NCBI GenBank assembly: GCA_003507395.1
Contig: DNVW01000012.1
Span: 47,085 to 111,084 of the forward strand
From: Clostridiales bacterium
GTDB lineage: Bacteria > Bacillota > Clostridia > TANB77 > CAG-508
DNA length: 64,000 nt
Direction of reading: 5' to 3'
Part shown: piece after piece, positions 24,297-34,621 of the stretch
Layout of the letters: the number at the start of each line of letters is the position of its first letter
How positions within the stretch are numbered: position 1 is the stretch's first letter
Notes under the pieces: model-generated
The model's database searches: none
Seen by the model: only the letters and a program-made list of their open reading frames with translations
Told to the model about the DNA's origin: nothing
Translations under genes and position numbers: made by a program

Positions 24297-27200
24297 AAAG
24301 TAGTCATATGCTTCTCCTACATATATGTCTCCATCATATAGTTCTACAATTATTTTATAAGTTCCTGTTTTTATATTTGTTGGAATTGCAATTTCAAATG
24401 ATGGTGTATTTGCTTGGGCTGTAATACTTATTGTTTCATTGTATGTAGTAGAATTTTCTTCACTATAATCTCTTCTATACATTTTTACATTAAATGTTGG
24501 ATTTTCTATATTCGAGACTGATTTTTCCATATTGACAGTTATGTTTGTTTTTCCTTTTTCTATTATTCTATCTTGGTCATCTACTGTTATTTTTAATCCA
24601 TATGTACTATTCTTTATTGTTAATGTTTTCTTATCATGATTTTGTATATCTCTTTCATAGTACTCTCCATCTGCTGATGCTAAAGTATCTACTATTATAA
24701 CATAATCTCCTGTTGATAATGTTTTATTTCCTCCTGTATGTACATTTATATTAGAAATAACATTTGAAACATTCTCTGACACTTTTATTCTAGCAGTACC
24801 ATTAACGTTTGGATAATATGTTGTTCCATTTATTTCATATGTTATTCCCATTATTTCTTGACCATTTAGCAAAGTTGCATTAGCAACACTCCATATATTT
24901 ATTGTTATTCCCATTTTTTTGTCCAAATACTGTGTATCATATATTGTTTTTTCATTTACTAATTGCTGTGTAAAAGTAGATGATACCTTTATGTTAAAAT
25001 CATCTCCTAATCCTATTGTTGTTGGAATTTCTTGTATTTTTGTATCTAATATTGCATCCTTATTTACGTAGACTCCATATTTGCAAGTATCTCTTTGGGT
25101 TCCTAAAACATTAATTATTGTTTGTTCTTCACTATTTCTTAATTCTAAATATAAAGTATTATTTTCTTTTGTTTCTGACAACTCTCCTTCTTTAAAATCC
25201 ACATGAAATACAAATCTTTCAGTTACAGAATCACTTGATGAATCAATGTATGTTGATACTGCTGTTGCTTCATTGTAATTCAAATTTGTTGTTCCCATCT
25301 CTAAAAAGTCTGATAAGTTATATACATATTTTACTGCTGTTTGGTCTGCTGAGGTTACTATATAATAATAATATTTATTTGTTACCATATCTAGCATTGT
25401 TATCTTAGTTCCTGATGGAAATGCAAAACCATCACCATATGAATCTCTTGAAATCAAAGCTCTATGGCAAGTTGAATAAATTTCATTATACTCATAATTT
25501 GAAAAATTGCTTATTCCTAATGCATAATATGTAGAAAATTCACTTGAATCTGTTATATTGGTCTCTATTGTTTCAAATTCCGAAACAAATTTCTCTCCTG
25601 GTGCTATTCCCGTTGCATAGCCATTTTCTTGCGTAGTAGATGTTTTTATATTTATTTTTATAGCTAATTCTGATACATTATATTTTAATGCTGTTTCCGG
25701 TTTTAACACTGTAATACCTATAGTAACAAAGCCTAAATCTGCATCTTCCGAAATATTTTGTGAATTATATATATTAAAAACTAGATTTGGCACTTGTGTT
25801 GAATTATCTGACAAATACTCTGTACTTCCACTATAACTTCCTGATGTCGCACCTGCTGATATAAAGAACTTTGTTATAGCATTTGATGTCCAAGCAGATA
25901 CTCCAGTTTTCATTTCTAAGGCAAAAGTAGTGTTAGCTTTTTCTTCTGTTGAAGCTATAGTTGGTATTAAACTTCTATCTTTGATTGAAACATCAGTAGC
26001 TAAATTTCCATCTATTTTTGAAACATTATATACTGTATTAGGCGAATTCACTGTTGTTAATGGTAATTCTACTGTTCCTATTGTAGTATATTTTCTTGCC
26101 GTAATATCTTTTTCTAACTGTTGCTCTTGTGGTACAGTTCCTATTAACCATATATAATATCCTGTATTTTGTGGTGTTACTCCTACATATTTATATGCAC
26201 TTGAATTTAAATTTGTATAAAATCCATCCACTTCTGTGTTATGATTTGCCTTGTGTTGTCCTAAAACATATACATTATCTGTTCCTGTTAATGTTATTGT
26301 TCCTGTAGGATTAGTTGAACTAGTATACATTCCTAAATATGTCATACCATTTATTGTTCCATATTGTGTTACATCTTCATTTGTTGCAATATTAAGGTTA
26401 TTTCCTTGAAGAATGTATATTCTATTGTCAACATTTGTTGTTACAGTATTTTCATTCGCTGTTCCTATAGTTCCTTCTATTTTAGCTGTTTCCAATGTTT
26501 CTGTAGTTCCATCCTCACTTAATAATATGCTAGAATATGCTTTTAGTAAGTTTGCTCCATTATCCAAATATATAGTAGAATTATTTGCTAATTTCAAATG
26601 ATCAATTTTATTTAAAGTAAATTTAACATTATTATACTTATTTGCTTCATTGGTTGCTCCTAATAAATGAATTGTAGAATTATTTATTAATGTCTGCGTT
26701 GCTCCTTCTATTGAATCTAATTGCTTTAATGATGTGCTTGTTCCATAATTTTCTATTGTTATATTTTTAGTGCTACTTACAGTCGAACTTTCTCCATCCC
26801 CAAAAACACTTTTGGCTATTGTAAAAACTGTATACCCATTTCCATTTATATTTACATTTGATGTGCCAGTAACTCCTATATGTGAAGTTGTTGTGGCTTT
26901 TGCCCCTCCATATATATTTCCAGCTATATTTATGTCTAATTCTCTACTACTATCGATACCACCAATGCTTACGTTGGTATCACCATATATTACAGAATCA
27001 TATCCTCCACCATATATATTTCCATTAATAGTTCCTTTAGTTATATGTACATTGCTTGTTGCACTGTTCTCTGTGGTACCCACTTTTGAACTGGTTCCTC
27101 TTCCTCCACCATACATAGAGTTTGAAATCGTTCCACCTTGCATAATTATATTTGTACTTTGTGTAACTTCTCCTGAATTATAATTTCCACCATATATATT

Positions 27201-30200
27201 ATTTACAGTGCCTGAATTGATTTTTATATTTGTTTTATCAACATTTCCCCCATTGCTAGAACCACCGTACACATTAGTTATAGTTGCTCCATTACAATTA
27301 ACATTTGTAGTTGTTACTCCACTAGTTGTTGAATAACCTCCTCCATAAACATTTGGAATTGTTGCGCTTGAGCTTGTTAGAGTAACATTGGTTGTTCCTG
27401 TAGATGAGTTTAGTCTTCCCGCTCCATAAATTGAACTTGTTATTTTGGTTCCATTTATAGTTATCGTTGTAGTATCTACGCTTGTAGTAGTACCAGTACT
27501 AGTTTTACTACCACCCCCATATATGTTAGCAACTTGTCCTCCTGTTCCTATTATATTTGCTTGTGTTACAGTTCCGCCATTTCTATTCCCACCATATACA
27601 GTTGTTACTGTGCTTGAATTTATTTTTACATTTGTTTTATTAATATTTCCTCCATCACCAGAACCTCCATATACATTATTTATGCTTGCCCCATTACAAT
27701 TAATATTTGTAGTTGTTACATTTGCATTTTTTCCTCCACCATATACCAATGGTATCTGCGATGTTGAATTCGTAAGTGTAATGTTGGTTGTAGTTGTTGT
27801 TGCCTGATTTCCCCCTCCATATATTGCTGTACTAATCTTTGTTCCATTTATTGTCACATTTGTGGTTGTAGAAACTCCAGCCAAATAATTTCCTCCATAA
27901 ATAGTACTAACTGTTCCTGAAGTTCCATTTATATTTGTTGTTCTAACATTACCTTCTGAATCAGAACCCCCATATATTGTACTAGCTGTTCCACCTTGTA
28001 TATATACATGTGTTGTAGTAGCTTGTGCATTTTTTCCTCCACCATATATATTGCCAGTTGTTGTACCACTTTTCAAGTACACATTAGTTTCATTCGTAGT
28101 TGCGTAATTTCCACCACCATATATATTATTTTCTAATGATGTTGTAATATTAATATTGGTTTCTCCAGTTAATTCTGCAATACTTGGATTTGAAATAACT
28201 CCATTTCCGCCACCATATATTGCTCCTGTTATTGTTGGTGTACCTCCCAATGTTATATTTGAATTTCCTATAACTATTGCATTATATGTTTTTGAAGTGA
28301 AGTTATTTCCTCTACCTGCTCCATATATATTTCCACTTATAGTTGGAGAACCACTTATAGTTATATTGCTATCTCCAAATAATGCTCCTCCATCATTTGG
28401 AGTTGTTGCTTCTGTTAGTTTTTCTGAATATGCATATCCTCCTCCATAAATATCTCCTCCAATCGTACCTCCAGATATATTTATGTTTGTTGTTGTTGTT
28501 ACGCTTTGTCCATAGCTGCTATAAGGGTCTGAAGATTTTGCATTATAACCTGTAACACTTCCGCATCCAGCTCCATATAAATTTCCTACTATTTCTCCTT
28601 TAGACATATTTACAGTTATAGTACCATAGAAATATGAGTCTCCTACTATACTTGTACCACTTATATTGCCCCCCATACTTCCAGCACAAACTTCATCAAT
28701 AGAACCACCTATTATATTTATTGTTGTGCTTCCTATAAATGTATTTAATGGATAATTCCAGTCTGTTGGTCTATTGCTTGAATCTCCTAGACTTCCACCA
28801 ATTAATTCATATATTACTCCATTTTTTATATTAATAGTTTGATTTGCATAAATATTTCCTAAAGTACTTCCTCCTATTACATATCCTATATCATATTGTT
28901 TTAGTTTCTGTTCGTACTCTATGTCTAATGTCACACTAAATGTATCACTTGATGATGAACCTGTAAAATTATTAGAAGTAGTATTTGATAAATTGGATAC
29001 TGCATTTGTCCCTGTATTTCCTCCTAATGCTATTGTTCCATATTGTCCGCTTTCAATAATTATATGTGAATTATTTCTTGGCAATGTAGCATAATTATAT
29101 CTTCTCCATCCTGCATATACATTAAAGTCTGGAATTGTTCCTATGTTTATATAATTATAATTTGACATAGTAACTCCTCGTCCCATTGTTAAGCTATATC
29201 CTTGTAAATATAAATTTGTTGAAGCAGTTGTTCCATCAGTAAAAGACCCTCTAAATTCCAAATGTTCAAAAGCAGTATCTGCAACCAAGAATCTTCCTGC
29301 TGTATTCCCGGCCATTAGTAGGTTTCCTTGATAATCTGTTCCTCCATATGCTCCTGTTATGGTCGCTGGTTTTGACATATTTGCATTTGTTGAGGCACTA
29401 AATACAGTAGCAGTATATTTTCCTATTACTACTATTATATTTGTATTAATGTCTCCTGAAGAACTTAATTTCATATATGCAGATACCATAGTTTTTACGG
29501 CGGTTTCTGGTGTTAAGCCATCATTTGTATTTGATCCTTCCGCATAATCTACATATATAACTGTTCTATTTCCCTTATATATAAAACTACCTTCTCTTGA
29601 TAGTTCTGCATTATTAGTATTTGTAGCAACTAATTTATATTCTTGTCCCTCTACTAATTGCGTTAATATTGCTAATGTTTCTCCTTTTATTTCTGTAGCC
29701 GTAATTCCAGAAACATCTAATTTATACCATTGATATGTATAATCCTCTAAATTAATTAAGTCCTTTGCCGTTCCTGTTAGTTCTGCTGTTGTTTTTGCTT
29801 TTGCTTCATCTATATTAAATGTTATCTTTAACTCTAGTTTTGGAATTTCAAAGCTTTGTAAATAATAAAAGCCATTATTATCTTTTATTATAGAATCTAT
29901 TTCATAAGCTTCCTCCCAACTAGAGGTTTTTGTAAGTACATTACTTGTTTCAGTTTGTAATGTTCCATTAACATACCACTTATATGTTAATGGTGTTTTT
30001 GTATTTTTAGCATCTATATCATATGTTGATGTTGTTTTATTTGCAACAGTTACACTTGTGAAGTTAGAGGTTATTGTATATCCTGTAGTCCAAGGTAAAT
30101 ATGTATTTGTAGAAAGTCCTCCTCCATTAAGTAGTGATATATTATCTGTTGTTTCAGTATAAGCTATTCCTTTATTTGTGCCTTGTACTGATTGAATAAC

Positions 30201-32213
30201 TGTAGCACCTTTTCCCACTGATGCTGCTATATTGTTTGTAGAGCTACCTGTAGTTACTGTTCCATTAATAGATGTACCATTTATTGTTATCGGTGCTGAA
30301 TATGCACTTGTCATTGTCAAGTTTCCTGCATCATTACCTTGCCATAATGTTAAATAATTACTTGTTGATGTGTAATTTGTGCTATTTCTTAAATAGCCAA
30401 ATATAGGTCCTATAAATCCATTTGCAGTAATGTTTCCATTATACATACAATGATCTGGCCATACAGGTTGTGAGCGGATTATTCCAACTATTCCACCTAC
30501 TGCATATTGTCCAGCACTGGCCTCATCCGCACATTTTGTTCCTATATTTATATTAACATCTGCGAAACAACTTTTTATACTATATCTTGCAGTAGAACCT
30601 GGATCTGTTTCGCTTATAGTTATTCCATTTTTATTTTTAGTAAATCCATTTGCAACAAAACCTGCCACTCCTCCTACTGCGACCCTAAATGAATTGTTTG
30701 CTAATGTCAATGTACTTCCTGCCGTTATTGAACAATTTGTTATACTATTATTAAGAATATTTGCATTTTTGTAAAGTGTTCCTACTATTATTCCAATATG
30801 ATATCCTTTTTGTGTTGTAGTAGTTGCAGTATTTCCGCTTGCAGTTATTTGAATGCTAATAGAATCGAACATTACATTTCGAACTTCTGCTTTAGAAGTT
30901 CCTCCACCTATACTTCCAAAAAAGCCATAAGAATCTATACTTGTAGTTAGTGCTGCTATTGCTATTTTGGCATTTGATATTGTATAACCTGCTCCATCAA
31001 AAATTCCCTGAAATGGTTTTTCTGTTATTCCTATTGGTGTCCAATAATTACCATTTAAGTCTAAATTTCTTACTAATTGAAAGTATTGCCCAGAATATGT
31101 TGTTCCTGTATTTACATTATTTCTAAATAATGCTAATTCTGCACAGCTTTGTATTAAATAAGGTGATGCAGCTGTTCCATCTCCATATTTAAAGCTTGTT
31201 GCAGCAGTTGTTCCATCCCATGTATCTGTCATAGCATTATCTAATGTTCTAGGTGCTACATTTGCGCGCATTGCCATATTGGTCAAATTCATAGAATCAT
31301 CCAATAAAAGTGCATATGTTGAAAAGCTTGAGGCATCAAACACAACTTCATTATCCTTAAGCTCTATCTTCTCTATTTCTTCTATTTTATTTTCATTATT
31401 TATATGTACTACTTTATATTTTTGGTTTTCTTTGTCTATTGCATCTACACCAGAAATTGACACCTTAACATTTTCATCAAAGTCTGTTGGATTATATTCT
31501 TTTTCATTTGAAAGTAATTTTATATCATATGCTATTTTATATGTAATATCTTTATTCAAAACATCTTTTAGTGCTTCTTTAGTTTTCTCTTCATTTGCTA
31601 CTGCTACAGTAAGAATTGCATCTGCTGGCATGTATCCTTCTACAGTTACGTTTTTATCATCTATTATTTGTTCTAGGTGTTTATTGTATAATAGTTGTCC
31701 ATTTTTTTCTTTTTCATCGTATTTAGCTATTACATTTAATTTCTGTTCTTCTATTTCTGTTGCTGTCAAATATAGTTTATCTCCCGGTTTTTTTTCCATT
31801 TGGACTTGTTTTGTTGTTTCTAAGCTGGTTTCTGTATCATTTATATTTTCTGCATCAGTATTTGTTTGTATCTCTTCATTAACATTTATTTCAACATTTA
31901 TTTCGTCACTTTCTACATTTTCAGTCGCTGTTGTTTCTTCGCTTTGTCCATCATTTCTTAGAGCAACATAATAGCTGGTTACTACTTTATTATTTATCAT
32001 GTCTGGTAAAACAACATAGTAACTATCCTTGCCACTATTTATAGCATCTAATATTAAATTATCATCTTCTAATTTTTCACCATAATCTATAATAGTTGTG
32101 TGTATTTCTTTTATATTATTAGCTCTAGAAAGTCCTAATATTATAATTTCTACTAATAGCATTATCATAACTATTAATATTATGGCAGTTTTCCTTTTGT
32201 TCAATCGTCTCAT
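24285..32213 (-). CDS. Giant surface protein with GLUG-like and YGG beta-helix repeats
   Basis: This 2,642-aa protein has an N-terminal hydrophobic helix (about 10-29). A Glu/Thr-rich spacer and a domain near 160-310 follow. Near residue 345 a GLUG-type start appears (GDGTAASPYLIQSCAELALF, then LDLNGNYWTPIG). Near 870 GSNTNDGLTPETAVKTM opens a beta-helix region with about twenty copies of an (I/V)YGG(G/S/N) turn, often preceded by TTNV-type strands. The C-terminal third holds immunoglobulin-like strands. There is no LPxTG motif, so anchoring is by the N-terminal helix or by binding. Likely adhesin or matrix scaffold. The last codons fall in a repeat element. It leads a group with two signal-peptidase homologues. 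Confidence 0.8.
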   Translation of the reverse strand: MRRLNKRKTAIILIVMIMLLVEIIILGLSRANNIKEIHTTIIDYGEKLEDDNLILDAINSGKDSYYVVLPDMINNKVVTSYYVALRNDGQSEETTATENVESDEINVEINVNEEIQTNTDAENINDTETSLETTKQVQMEKKPGDKLYLTATEIEEQKLNVIAKYDEKEKNGQLLYNKHLEQIIDDKNVTVEGYMPADAILTVAVANEEKTKEALKDVLNKDITYKIAYDIKLLSNEKEYNPTDFDENVKVSISGVDAIDKENQKYKVVHINNENKIEEIEKIELKDNEVVFDASSFSTYALLLDDSMNLTNMAMRANVAPRTLDNAMTDTWDGTTAATSFKYGDGTAASPYLIQSCAELALFRNNVNTGTTYSGQYFQLVRNLDLNGNYWTPIGITEKPFQGIFDGAGYTISNAKIAIAALTTSIDSYGFFGSIGGGTSKAEVRNVMFDSISIQITASGNTATTTTQKGYHIGIIVGTLYKNANILNNSITNCSITAGSTLTLANNSFRVAVGGVAGFVANGFTKNKNGITISETDPGSTARYSIKSCFADVNINIGTKCADEASAGQYAVGGIVGIIRSQPVWPDHCMYNGNITANGFIGPIFGYLRNSTNYTSTSNYLTLWQGNDAGNLTMTSAYSAPITINGTSINGTVTTGSSTNNIAASVGKGATVIQSVQGTNKGIAYTETTDNISLLNGGGLSTNTYLPWTTGYTITSNFTSVTVANKTTSTYDIDAKNTKTPLTYKWYVNGTLQTETSNVLTKTSSWEEAYEIDSIIKDNNGFYYLQSFEIPKLELKITFNIDEAKAKTTAELTGTAKDLINLEDYTYQWYKLDVSGITATEIKGETLAILTQLVEGQEYKLVATNTNNAELSREGSFIYKGNRTVIYVDYAEGSNTNDGLTPETAVKTMVSAYMKLSSSGDINTNIIVVIGKYTATVFSASTNANMSKPATITGAYGGTDYQGNLLMAGNTAGRFLVADTAFEHLEFRGSFTDGTTASTNLYLQGYSLTMGRGVTMSNYNYINIGTIPDFNVYAGWRRYNYATLPRNNSHIIIESGQYGTIALGGNTGTNAVSNLSNTTSNNFTGSSSSDTFSVTLDIEYEQKLKQYDIGYVIGGSTLGNIYANQTINIKNGVIYELIGGSLGDSSNRPTDWNYPLNTFIGSTTINIIGGSIDEVCAGSMGGNISGTSIVGDSYFYGTITVNMSKGEIVGNLYGAGCGSVTGYNAKSSDPYSSYGQSVTTTTNINISGGTIGGDIYGGGYAYSEKLTEATTPNDGGALFGDSNITISGSPTISGNIYGAGRGNNFTSKTYNAIVIGNSNITLGGTPTITGAIYGGGNGVISNPSIAELTGETNINITTSLENNIYGGGNYATTNETNVYLKSGTTTGNIYGGGKNAQATTTHVYIQGGTASTIYGGSDSEGNVRTTNINGTSGTVSTIYGGNYLAGVSTTTNVTINGTKISTAIYGGGNQATTTTTNITLTNSTSQIPLVYGGGKNANVTTTNINCNGASINNVYGGSGDGGNINKTNVKINSSTVTTVYGGNRNGGTVTQANIIGTGGQVANIYGGGSKTSTGTTTSVDTTTITINGTKITSSIYGAGRLNSSTGTTNVTLTSSSATIPNVYGGGYSTTSGVTTTNVNCNGATITNVYGGSSNGGNVDKTNIKINSGTVNNIYGGNYNSGEVTQSTNIIMQGGTISNSMYGGGRGTSSKVGTTENSATSNVHITKGTINGNIYGGGYDSVIYGDTNVSIGGIDSSRELDINIAGNIYGGAKATTTSHIGVTGTSNVNINGNGYTVFTIAKSVFGDGESSTVSSTKNITIENYGTSTSLKQLDSIEGATQTLINNSTIHLLGATNEANKYNNVKFTLNKIDHLKLANNSTIYLDNGANLLKAYSSILLSEDGTTETLETAKIEGTIGTANENTVTTNVDNRIYILQGNNLNIATNEDVTQYGTINGMTYLGMYTSSTNPTGTITLTGTDNVYVLGQHKANHNTEVDGFYTNLNSSAYKYVGVTPQNTGYYIWLIGTVPQEQQLEKDITARKYTTIGTVELPLTTVNSPNTVYNVSKIDGNLATDVSIKDRSLIPTIASTEEKANTTFALEMKTGVSAWTSNAITKFFISAGATSGSYSGSTEYLSDNSTQVPNLVFNIYNSQNISEDADLGFVTIGITVLKPETALKYNVSELAIKINIKTSTTQENGYATGIAPGEKFVSEFETIETNITDSSEFSTYYALGISNFSNYEYNEIYSTCHRALISRDSYGDGFAFPSGTKITMLDMVTNKYYYYIVTSADQTAVKYVYNLSDFLEMGTTNLNYNEATAVSTYIDSSSDSVTERFVFHVDFKEGELSETKENNTLYLELRNSEEQTIINVLGTQRDTCKYGVYVNKDAILDTKIQEIPTTIGLGDDFNIKVSSTFTQQLVNEKTIYDTQYLDKKMGITINIWSVANATLLNGQEIMGITYEINGTTYYPNVNGTARIKVSENVSNVISNINVHTGGNKTLSTGDYVIIVDTLASADGEYYERDIQNHDKKTLTIKNSTYGLKITVDDQDRIIEKGKTNITVNMEKSVSNIENPTFNVKMYRRDYSEENSTTYNETISITAQANTPSFEIAIPTNIKTGTYKIIVELYDGDIYVGEAYDYFIVT

Positions 32214-32263
32214 CTTTTATTTTCCCCATTTTAGTTAAGATTGTTGAAAATTTACTTTTAATT

Positions 32264-33832
32264 CTAGATTTTAGATTTTAATATTTTGCCAAATTCGCAT
32301 TCACTTTCTAATTCATCTATATTTATATTGTTCTTTAACAAGTTTTCATTCATTTTAATTTTTTCTAATGCTACTATTGCAGTATCTAAATTATCTTGTT
32401 CTAAATCTTCTTTTGTTATATTTATTTTTAATAATTGATATCTATCTTTTATTATTACCAAAACATCTTTTTCGTTTAACATTGTTATATTGTCCAAAAT
32501 TGTATAATATGGCCAATTTACAAATTCTCTTAATTCTTTAATAAGTTGTTCTATTTCTTCTTCTGTTATATCTTTTATATTGTCTTGTATACAATAATAT
32601 ACATATGTATAATATGAACTTGCTAGTTTAAGTGCATCTAGCACTGTAGAATTTTCATTTATTTCATTATATATTTTATCTCTTATTTTGTTTCTATCTA
32701 GTTCTATGTATAATTGTTTAATTTTTAAAATTAAATCATTTGCTTCTGCTAATAATTTTTCATTTGATCTCTTAAATAAGCCTCCACCATTTATTTTATT
32801 GTTTAGTTTCATTAGTTTAGCTTCTTGGGTAGCAATTTCTTTTTGTGTTTGAGCATATGCATTTTTGTTTTGTTCTTTTTCTGCATATTTTTTTCTCATA
32901 TCATCTATTATAAATTTAAATTTTAAATAATTTTTATATTCATATAAGCTATTTAATAATTTGTATAAATTTATATTTATTTCTGTTTTTTTGTTTTCAT
33001 CTGCTTGTTCTAGTATATCTTTAGAAATAAATTTTTCATAACTTCCTTTTACTAATTTTTCTGTATAATCTTTTGTGTTTAGCTTGCCTGTATAGAAAGA
33101 ATTGACTGTATTATATTTGTCTGCTTCTTCTTTCTCTAACAATTCTGCTTTCATATCTTTATATTCTTTTAGCATTTGCCCTATTGTAGAATTTTGTAAT
33201 ATTTCTTCTTGTCTTCTTTCATAATATTTATCTATATTTTTTTCATTTTCTTTATATAAGTAAAATATATTTAATCTAATATGAATAATTATGTCCGGAC
33301 ATTTCCAGTATATTTTTTCAAATTCACTTTTTATTCTATCAGAATTCACATTGCCTTTTTCCTTCTCTTGAAAAAATACTTGCATATATTCATTCACATA
33401 TTTACTATATGTAAAATCTTTTGGCATTAAAACAACGCCAACCTCTTTAAATTTTTCGATAGCTTTTAATATTGCTTCATTAACAACTTCCAAGTTCTTT
33501 TTATAAAATATATTTAAGCTAAATAATATTTTATCTAAATTCATTTTTTCGTATGAAGTTTGGAAGTTATTTATTACATGTAGCTCTTTTTCTTTATTTA
33601 TCACTTCTTCTTCTAACTTTACAATTTCTTCAGCTTTTTTTATTTCTTCTAATTTTCCTATTCTTTTTTCCATTTCTTGAATAAGCGTTTCTTTTACTTC
33701 TATAAATTTTTTCTGATAGTCTTGTATTTGAGCTATGCATGCTTTTATATTTTTTGCATTATTTCTAGGAAATGTAGCCAGTATTTCTTTGCTTGCTTCT
33801 ATTTGTTCATTTACTTCTTTTAAATTATTCAT
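32264..33832 (-). CDS. Hypothetical coiled-coil protein upstream of the giant surface protein
   Basis: This 522-aa protein has no signal or membrane helix and is highly charged, with coiled-coil stretches at about 50-90 and 320-380. The opening NLKEVNEQIEASKEILATFP and the rest match no domain I know. Its ATG overlaps the TGA of a 41-aa ORF (ATGA), so the two are translated together. It lies 50 bases before the giant protein gene on the same strand. It is presumably a cytoplasmic partner of the surface system. Function unknown. Confidence 0.65.
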   Translation of the reverse strand: MNNLKEVNEQIEASKEILATFPRNNAKNIKACIAQIQDYQKKFIEVKETLIQEMEKRIGKLEEIKKAEEIVKLEEEVINKEKELHVINNFQTSYEKMNLDKILFSLNIFYKKNLEVVNEAILKAIEKFKEVGVVLMPKDFTYSKYVNEYMQVFFQEKEKGNVNSDRIKSEFEKIYWKCPDIIIHIRLNIFYLYKENEKNIDKYYERRQEEILQNSTIGQMLKEYKDMKAELLEKEEADKYNTVNSFYTGKLNTKDYTEKLVKGSYEKFISKDILEQADENKKTEININLYKLLNSLYEYKNYLKFKFIIDDMRKKYAEKEQNKNAYAQTQKEIATQEAKLMKLNNKINGGGLFKRSNEKLLAEANDLILKIKQLYIELDRNKIRDKIYNEINENSTVLDALKLASSYYTYVYYCIQDNIKDITEEEIEQLIKELREFVNWPYYTILDNITMLNEKDVLVIIKDRYQLLKINITKEDLEQDNLDTAIVALEKIKMNENLLKNNINIDELESECEFGKILKSKI

Positions 33833-33954
33833 TTTGTTTCCCCCATTTTTTCTGTGTTTTTCTCTTCTTTACTTAAAAATGTTATAAATTCAGACACTTT
33901 TGTATACATTTGAAGTATCTCCCTTGAAGTTAATTTATCTAATTCTTTTTCCAT
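33829..33954 (-). CDS. 41-aa charged peptide coupled to the coiled-coil gene
   Basis: The ATG (33952-33954) is 9 bases after AAGGAAG. The 41-aa product is charged and helical (MEKELDKLTSREILQMYTK), and its TGA overlaps the next ATG as ATGA. The good binding site and the overlap support translation. It is the first gene of the giant-protein operon. The AT-rich region 33955-34210 upstream, shared with the divergent regulator, holds promoters but no other gene that I can support. Confidence 0.6.
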   Translation of the reverse strand: MEKELDKLTSREILQMYTKVSEFITFLSKEEKNTEKMGETK

Positions 33955-34210
33955 TTTTATTACACTTCCTTTTCTCTCATATTATCTTAAATTATAGCAT
34001 AACAGTATATAATACGCAAATATTTTTCCTTTTTTTTGTATGGAAATTATTACATATTTTATATTTTTTCACTTTGACTCAAGTTATCTTTTTTACCAAA
34101 TACATTATATTAATTAATAAAATTACTGTCAATAATTACAAAGTATTTTTTAACTATTTGTTTGCATATTTTTTGTTTTTTTAGGAAATCACTATATTAG
34201 AAAGGATTTG

Positions 34211-34540
34211 ATGTTTGTGGCATTAGATTATACTATTATTGGTGAAAGGTTAAGAACAGCTAGATTAAATCAAAAACTTACTCAAGAAAAATTAGCAGAA
34301 AAATTGAATGTTTCTATTGCCTTTCTAAGTAGAATTGAAAGAGGCAATTCTCATATTAATTTAAAAAGATTGAGTGAAATTTGTGATATTTTAGGTGTTA
34401 CAGAAGGTTATATTTTAAATGGTTCTTCTGATTCTTCTCATTTTTATTTATCTTCTGAATTTACTAATACTTTAAATAAAGCTTCACCTGAAAAGCAAAA
34501 ACTAATTTATAAGATTGCAAAGGTAATTGTTGACAATTAA
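34211..34540 (+). CDS. SinR-like XRE-family regulator, copy 2
   Basis: This approximately 109-aa protein is a close paralogue of the regulator at 8945: TIIGERLRTARLNQKLTQEK versus TIVGERLKKARLDKKLTQEH, and the same C-terminal LSSEF and SPEKQKLIYKIAKVIV. The start is ATG 34211 or the GTG at 34217, which would align exactly with the paralogue's MALDYT. It is divergent from the giant-protein operon. With copy 1 it brackets the whole surface island, so the pair may repress both ends, as SinR does for tasA in B. subtilis. That is inference. Confidence 0.88.
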   Translation: MFVALDYTIIGERLRTARLNQKLTQEKLAEKLNVSIAFLSRIERGNSHINLKRLSEICDILGVTEGYILNGSSDSSHFYLSSEFTNTLNKASPEKQKLIYKIAKVIVDN

Positions 34541-34553
34541 TTTTTATAAATTG

Positions 34554-34582
34554 TTGATATTTTATTCTATTTATGATATGTT
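34554..34582 (+). promoter_or_regulatory. Possible promoter of pflB
   Basis: TTGATA (34554-34559), 17-base spacer, TATGTT (34577-34582). The -10 is weak. An AAAGGAGG ribosome binding site is 7 bases before the pflB ATG. Confidence 0.35.
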
Positions 34583-34621
34583 ATTATAGTTTATAATAAT
34601 AATAATAAAGGAGGAATTTAA

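Noticed and set aside
27100..28450. Repeated DNA inside the giant gene as a CRISPR array or plus-strand genes
   Set aside because: The periodicity follows YGG protein repeats with degenerate DNA; plus-strand ORFs there are shadows rich in Pro-Pro-Tyr-Ile.
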